Positions 61,272 through 64,000 of a stretch of DNA of 64,000 bases are shown here, piece by piece. The translations under genes were made by a program, and so were the position numbers. The notes under the pieces were generated by a model, which made no database searches, was not told the origin of the DNA, and was given only the letters and a program-made list of their open reading frames with translations. Source of the DNA: Anatilimnocola floriformis (GTDB taxonomy: Bacteria > Planctomycetota > Planctomycetia > Pirellulales > Pirellulaceae); assembly GCF_024256385.1 (NCBI RefSeq), contig NZ_JAMLFW010000001.1:1798001-1862000 (forward strand). The letters are read 5' to 3'. Within the stretch, counting starts at the first letter, position 1, and every line of letters starts with the position of its first letter.

Positions 61272-61661
61272 TTACTTTGTATCGTTCGTCGACTTGATCA
61301 CGGCCTTCGTCAGCAGCAGGTAGTTTGCGCCGCGGAATTCCGTCAGCGTGCCGCTGATGGTCCATTCTTGGCGAGCCCGGCTTTCGGTGAGAACCTGCGC
61401 GACCCGCTCGAGGGCCAGGTTTTCGAGCAGACGGTACGATTCACGACCGCCACCCGGAAAGAACGTCACGCGATCGCCGGCGATTTCGAACCGTCCGGCA
61501 ATATCACTTAGGCGCGAACCTTCGCGCTGCCGGTCGCCATTGCCGCGCTCATCGGTGCGGCGGTGAGCCACGGGGCGAGCGATCGGCGCAGGAGCAGGTT
61601 CTCCGGCGATGACGGTGGCGGTGATGAACAGAACGGCAGGCAGGAAACGCATCAAATTCAT
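61272..61661 (-). CDS. Small exported protein of unknown function
   Basis: A 129-residue protein from ATG 61661, with signal MRFLPAVLFITATVIAGE. An Arg-rich charged segment (RRTDERGNGDRQREGSRLSD) precedes a compact beta-rich C-terminus (ERVAQVLTESRARQEWTISG, then LTEFRGANYLLLTKAVI). The C-terminal part resembles small planctomycete proteins seen near envelope genes. The open frame to 61733 would be an implausible leader. Confidence 0.6.
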   Translation of the reverse strand: MNLMRFLPAVLFITATVIAGEPAPAPIARPVAHRRTDERGNGDRQREGSRLSDIAGRFEIAGDRVTFFPGGGRESYRLLENLALERVAQVLTESRARQEWTISGTLTEFRGANYLLLTKAVIKSTNDTK

Positions 61662-61949
61662 GGCAGGAATTTTTAGCTGGCTGGATGTGTCACGAAGAGC
61701 CGCGCACGAAGCGAGCGGAGGTGCTCTTTTCACAGATGCCGAAATCTAGCTCGCGGCCGATTGTGCTGCCGGAAATAAGCCGGCGATGTTGCCTTTTTGC
61801 CACATGTGGCGAGCGGGAAACACGGCTCGTGCGGAAAATTCCGCGACAAATTGTCCGCCACCGAGCGCAAACCCCGCTGCCACGTGGGTTTGAAGTGAAA
61901 CCCGATCCCTGGCCCGGTTTCCGGTCCGCAGGTTGCGATTGCTTCGGGC

Positions 61950-62816
61950 ATGAATCAGCGCATCGTCTTATTTCTCGCCCTCGCCAGCCTTGGCAGCCTG
62001 CGTGCGCTGCCTGCTCAAACGCCGATGGCGATTAAGATCGAGCACACTAGCGGCCGTCGGTGGGAAGGGCTGATCGATGCGCGCTCGACGCCAGAGCAAC
62101 TGATGCTGCGCTTTGAGCGCGGCACGGCGGTTCTCCTGCGGCCGATTCCTTGGAGCGAGATTCGTACTGCGGAAGTCGACGGCAAAGCTGTGACGGTTAC
62201 GGAACTCGCCAAGAGTTATGAATCGCTTGCGACCAGCGCCACGCCCTTCGCGGAACGAACGAAAATCACGCCTGAAGTGCCAGCTAACGAACAACCGTTG
62301 CCACCACCGCCCAACAAAGTTGCTGCGATTGCCTGCGATGCGTTGCTCGCCAACTGGGACGCCGATGTCGAAACCGACGGCTTGGCGATCAATCTTCAAC
62401 CGCTCGATGCCTGGCAAGAAATCACCGCGGCGGCTGGCACGCTGGAAGTCGAACTTTACACACTGCAGGCCCGCACCTTTCATCACGCACCGAACAGCCG
62501 AGGCCGTTCGGTCGAGCCGATCGCTCGCTGGTCGCAAGCTGTGAACTGGAACGATTACCGATCGCGCGGCGCGTACATTCAACTGCCGTTTCAAGCCGCC
62601 CATCCGGAATTCGATGGCAGCCTCGGCTTCTATGGACTTGTGCATATCAAATTCAGCGTCCCCGGCAGCGGCGTGTTTGAGCAGACCATCGATGGCGTGC
62701 GAATTCGCCCCTGGTCGCCGATCCGCGATTCTTTGCAGCTGAACACGGGGTATCGCTTCTTGCCCCACGAAGGAACAGGCCGCGGCAAGGCATCTTGGTC
62801 GGCTGACAATCAGTAG
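61950..62816 (+). CDS. Secreted protein of unknown function
   Basis: A 288-residue protein with signal IVLFLALASLGSLRALPAQ. The first domain (residues 27-90, IEHTSGRRWEGLIDARSTPE) looks like a small SH3/SM-like beta-barrel, as in the 27.9-kb exported protein. The second half is beta-rich (LEVELYTLQARTFHHAPNSR, then YIQLPFQAAHPEFDGSLGFY). I do not recognise a named family. It stands alone, 447 bases before the multi-HAMP gene, with no clear terminator. Confidence 0.65.
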   Translation: MNQRIVLFLALASLGSLRALPAQTPMAIKIEHTSGRRWEGLIDARSTPEQLMLRFERGTAVLLRPIPWSEIRTAEVDGKAVTVTELAKSYESLATSATPFAERTKITPEVPANEQPLPPPPNKVAAIACDALLANWDADVETDGLAINLQPLDAWQEITAAAGTLEVELYTLQARTFHHAPNSRGRSVEPIARWSQAVNWNDYRSRGAYIQLPFQAAHPEFDGSLGFYGLVHIKFSVPGSGVFEQTIDGVRIRPWSPIRDSLQLNTGYRFLPHEGTGRGKASWSADNQ

Positions 62817-63263
62817 GCCCGTTGTTAGAGAGCTACGGCTCCGACAGTCTGTCGCAAGCACTTCGAGGGGGCGACGCCACGGAATCGGTCGTCCTGCGGC
62901 GACTTTTTGGCGTATGTTTTCGATGGCCCTGCATCCGCCTCGCTGCAACTCGCTTGCCATTTGAAACAGATTGGCCTGCAAGTCCGAGTTGAAAGATTCA
63001 GGCCCCTGTGCCTAGAATGAGCCTCGCAATCGAAGACCTCGCAGGGACTGCGAGTTACGTCCAATCAACTGGATGCAACTGCGCGCCTGGAGAGTCCGTA
63101 TGATTTTTGTGATTCCGTCTGTCGCGGCGGCTTTTCAATCTCTGCTGGTATTGAGAAGGCCATTTCTTTTGCAGCCCGATGGGAATCGGCTGCCAGTGTC
63201 CTGAGCGAATCCCACTTTTCGCTCACTCGGCCCGATGCACCAAACTATCCAAAGGAATGCCCC
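62817..63263 (+). promoter_or_regulatory. Intergenic leader with a sigma-70-like promoter for the multi-HAMP gene
   Basis: TTGAAA (62989-62994) and TAGAAT (63013-63018), spaced 18 bases, each match the consensus in five of six positions. Transcription would give a leader of about 240 bases ahead of the ATG at 63264. Otherwise the region holds no supported gene; AAAGGA lies just before the start codon. Confidence 0.42.
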
Positions 63264-64000
63264 ATGGTTGCTGCTCTCGAAAACACCGAATCGATCGATC
63301 TGCCGGTTCTGCTCAACGCCATGAGTGCTCTGAAACGCGGCGACTTTTCGGTTCGCTTGCCGCATAACTGGACCGGCGCGGCGGGGAAAGTCGCCGATGC
63401 GTTCAACGAAGTGATCGAGCTCAACGAGCGGATGGCTCGCGAGCTCGAACGGATGGGCCGCGTCGTTGGTAAGGAAGGAAAGCTGACGCAGCGGGCCTCG
63501 CTCGGCGATGTGCGCGGCAGCTGGGCCGATTCAATCGACTCGGTGAACGAGCTGATCAACGACCTCGTGCGGCCGACGCGCGAAACAGCCCGCGTTATCG
63601 GCGCCGTGGCCCAGGGTGACTTGTCGCAGCTGATGACGCTCGAGCTCGACGATAGGCCGCTGCAGGGTGAATTCCTCGGCACGGCGAAGACCATTAATAA
63701 GATGGTGGATCAGCTCAGCTCATTTGCCTCGGAAGTGACCCGCGTGGCACGCGAAGTGGGTACGGAAGGCGAACTCGGCGGCCAGGCCCAGGTGAAGAAT
63801 GTGGCCGGTACGTGGAAGGACCTCACCGACTCCGTCAACTCGATGGCCCGCAACTTGACCGGGCAGGTGCGGAACATCGCCGAAGTGACCACGGCTGTGG
63901 CCAACGGCGACTTGTCGAAGAAGATTACGGTCGACGTGAAGGGCGAATTCCTCGAACTGAAGAACACCATCAATACGATGGTGGATCAGCTGCGGTCGTT
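63264..64000 (+). CDS. Soluble multi-HAMP signalling protein, partial (probable hybrid histidine kinase)
   Basis: The visible 245 residues contain about three HAMP-like units with no membrane segment. Each has the pattern [28 protein letters not shown] or [20 protein letters not shown], followed by VDQL or [10 protein letters not shown]1/AS2 helices are separated by linkers such as [20 protein letters not shown]. Proteins of this architecture usually end in a histidine kinase with receivers, but that part is outside the window. Start supported by AAAGGA eight bases upstream. Its relation to the other signalling genes here is unknown. Confidence 0.88.
   Translation, partial: MVAALENTESIDLPVLLNAMSALKRGDFSVRLPHNWTGAAGKVADAFNEVIELNERMARELERMGRVVGKEGKLTQRASLGDVRGSWADSIDSVNELINDLVRPTRETARVIGAVAQGDLSQLMTLELDDRPLQGEFLGTAKTINKMVDQLSSFASEVTRVAREVGTEGELGGQAQVKNVAGTWKDLTDSVNSMARNLTGQVRNIAEVTTAVANGDLSKKITVDVKGEFLELKNTINTMVDQLRS

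Noticed and set aside
62825-63064. 79-codon minus-strand frame before the multi-HAMP gene
   Set aside because: No signal peptide, domain or ribosome site; lies across a better promoter candidate.

Overview
This window reads as a chromosomal segment of a member of the Planctomycetota, most likely of the Pirellulales. That rests on gene content: three DUF1592/DUF1552 gene pairs, a planctomycete cytochrome (PSCyt1-PSCyt2-PSD1) protein, exported sulfatases, PQQ-propeller and Asp-box propeller proteins, a DUF1573 protein, a neutral-ceramidase-like protein and many secreted proteins of unknown function. It is GC-rich and often lacks clear Shine-Dalgarno sequences. The genus cannot be settled from the sequence alone. 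No rRNA, tRNA or CRISPR array was seen.

Layout. 1-2.8 kb (minus): a partial molybdate-binding lipoprotein, an Asp-box propeller and a PQQ propeller. 3-7.6 kb (plus): a small DoxX-type membrane protein and the first DUF1592+DUF1552 pair. 7.6-9.1 kb: a structured palindromic repeat followed by a complete IS30-family element with 32-bp terminal repeats and a likely 4-bp target duplication. 9.5-14 kb (plus): a TPR protein with a tail of DPFG repeats, a strong terminator and a large secreted PPC-domain protein. 14-22.2 kb (minus): a four-gene cluster of a 1412-residue DUF1592 protein, a DUF1552 protein and two tandem Tat-exported galactonate-dehydratase-like enolase-superfamily enzymes. 22.3-28 kb (plus): a secreted unknown, then the conserved phoH-pgpH-ybeY block. 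28-31.4 kb: unknowns, a soluble histidine kinase and a GGDEF protein. 31.6-41.7 kb (plus): the third DUF1592+DUF1552 pair, an NtrB/NtrC-like two-component system, a cupin and a PSD1 cytochrome protein. 41.7-48.3 kb: a sulfatase/EF-hand fusion, a HAD-type lipoprotein, a DUF1573 protein and an NHLRC2-like thioredoxin/NHL protein. 48.3-53.4 kb (plus): a MoxR-DUF58-DUF4129 cluster in which moxR carries an in-frame TGA and an AbiEii-like nucleotidyltransferase plus a small partner sit inside the cluster. 53.4-62.8 kb: a DegT aminotransferase, a zinc-phospholipase-C-like/DUF4332 fusion, a sulfatase, a ceramidase-like protein and small exported unknowns. The window ends inside a soluble multi-HAMP signalling protein.

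The exported material (c-type cytochrome modules, Tat-exported DUF1552 proteins, sulfatases, enolase-superfamily enzymes) suggests extracytoplasmic breakdown of sulfated or acidic polysaccharides and sugar acids coupled to electron transfer; that is inference. The observations most worth following are the interrupted moxR with its inserted gene pair, the DUF1592-DUF1552-dehydratase cluster, the DPFG-repeat protein, the phospholipase/DUF4332 fusion, and a short dispersed repeat placed in the same orientation just upstream of two start codons.
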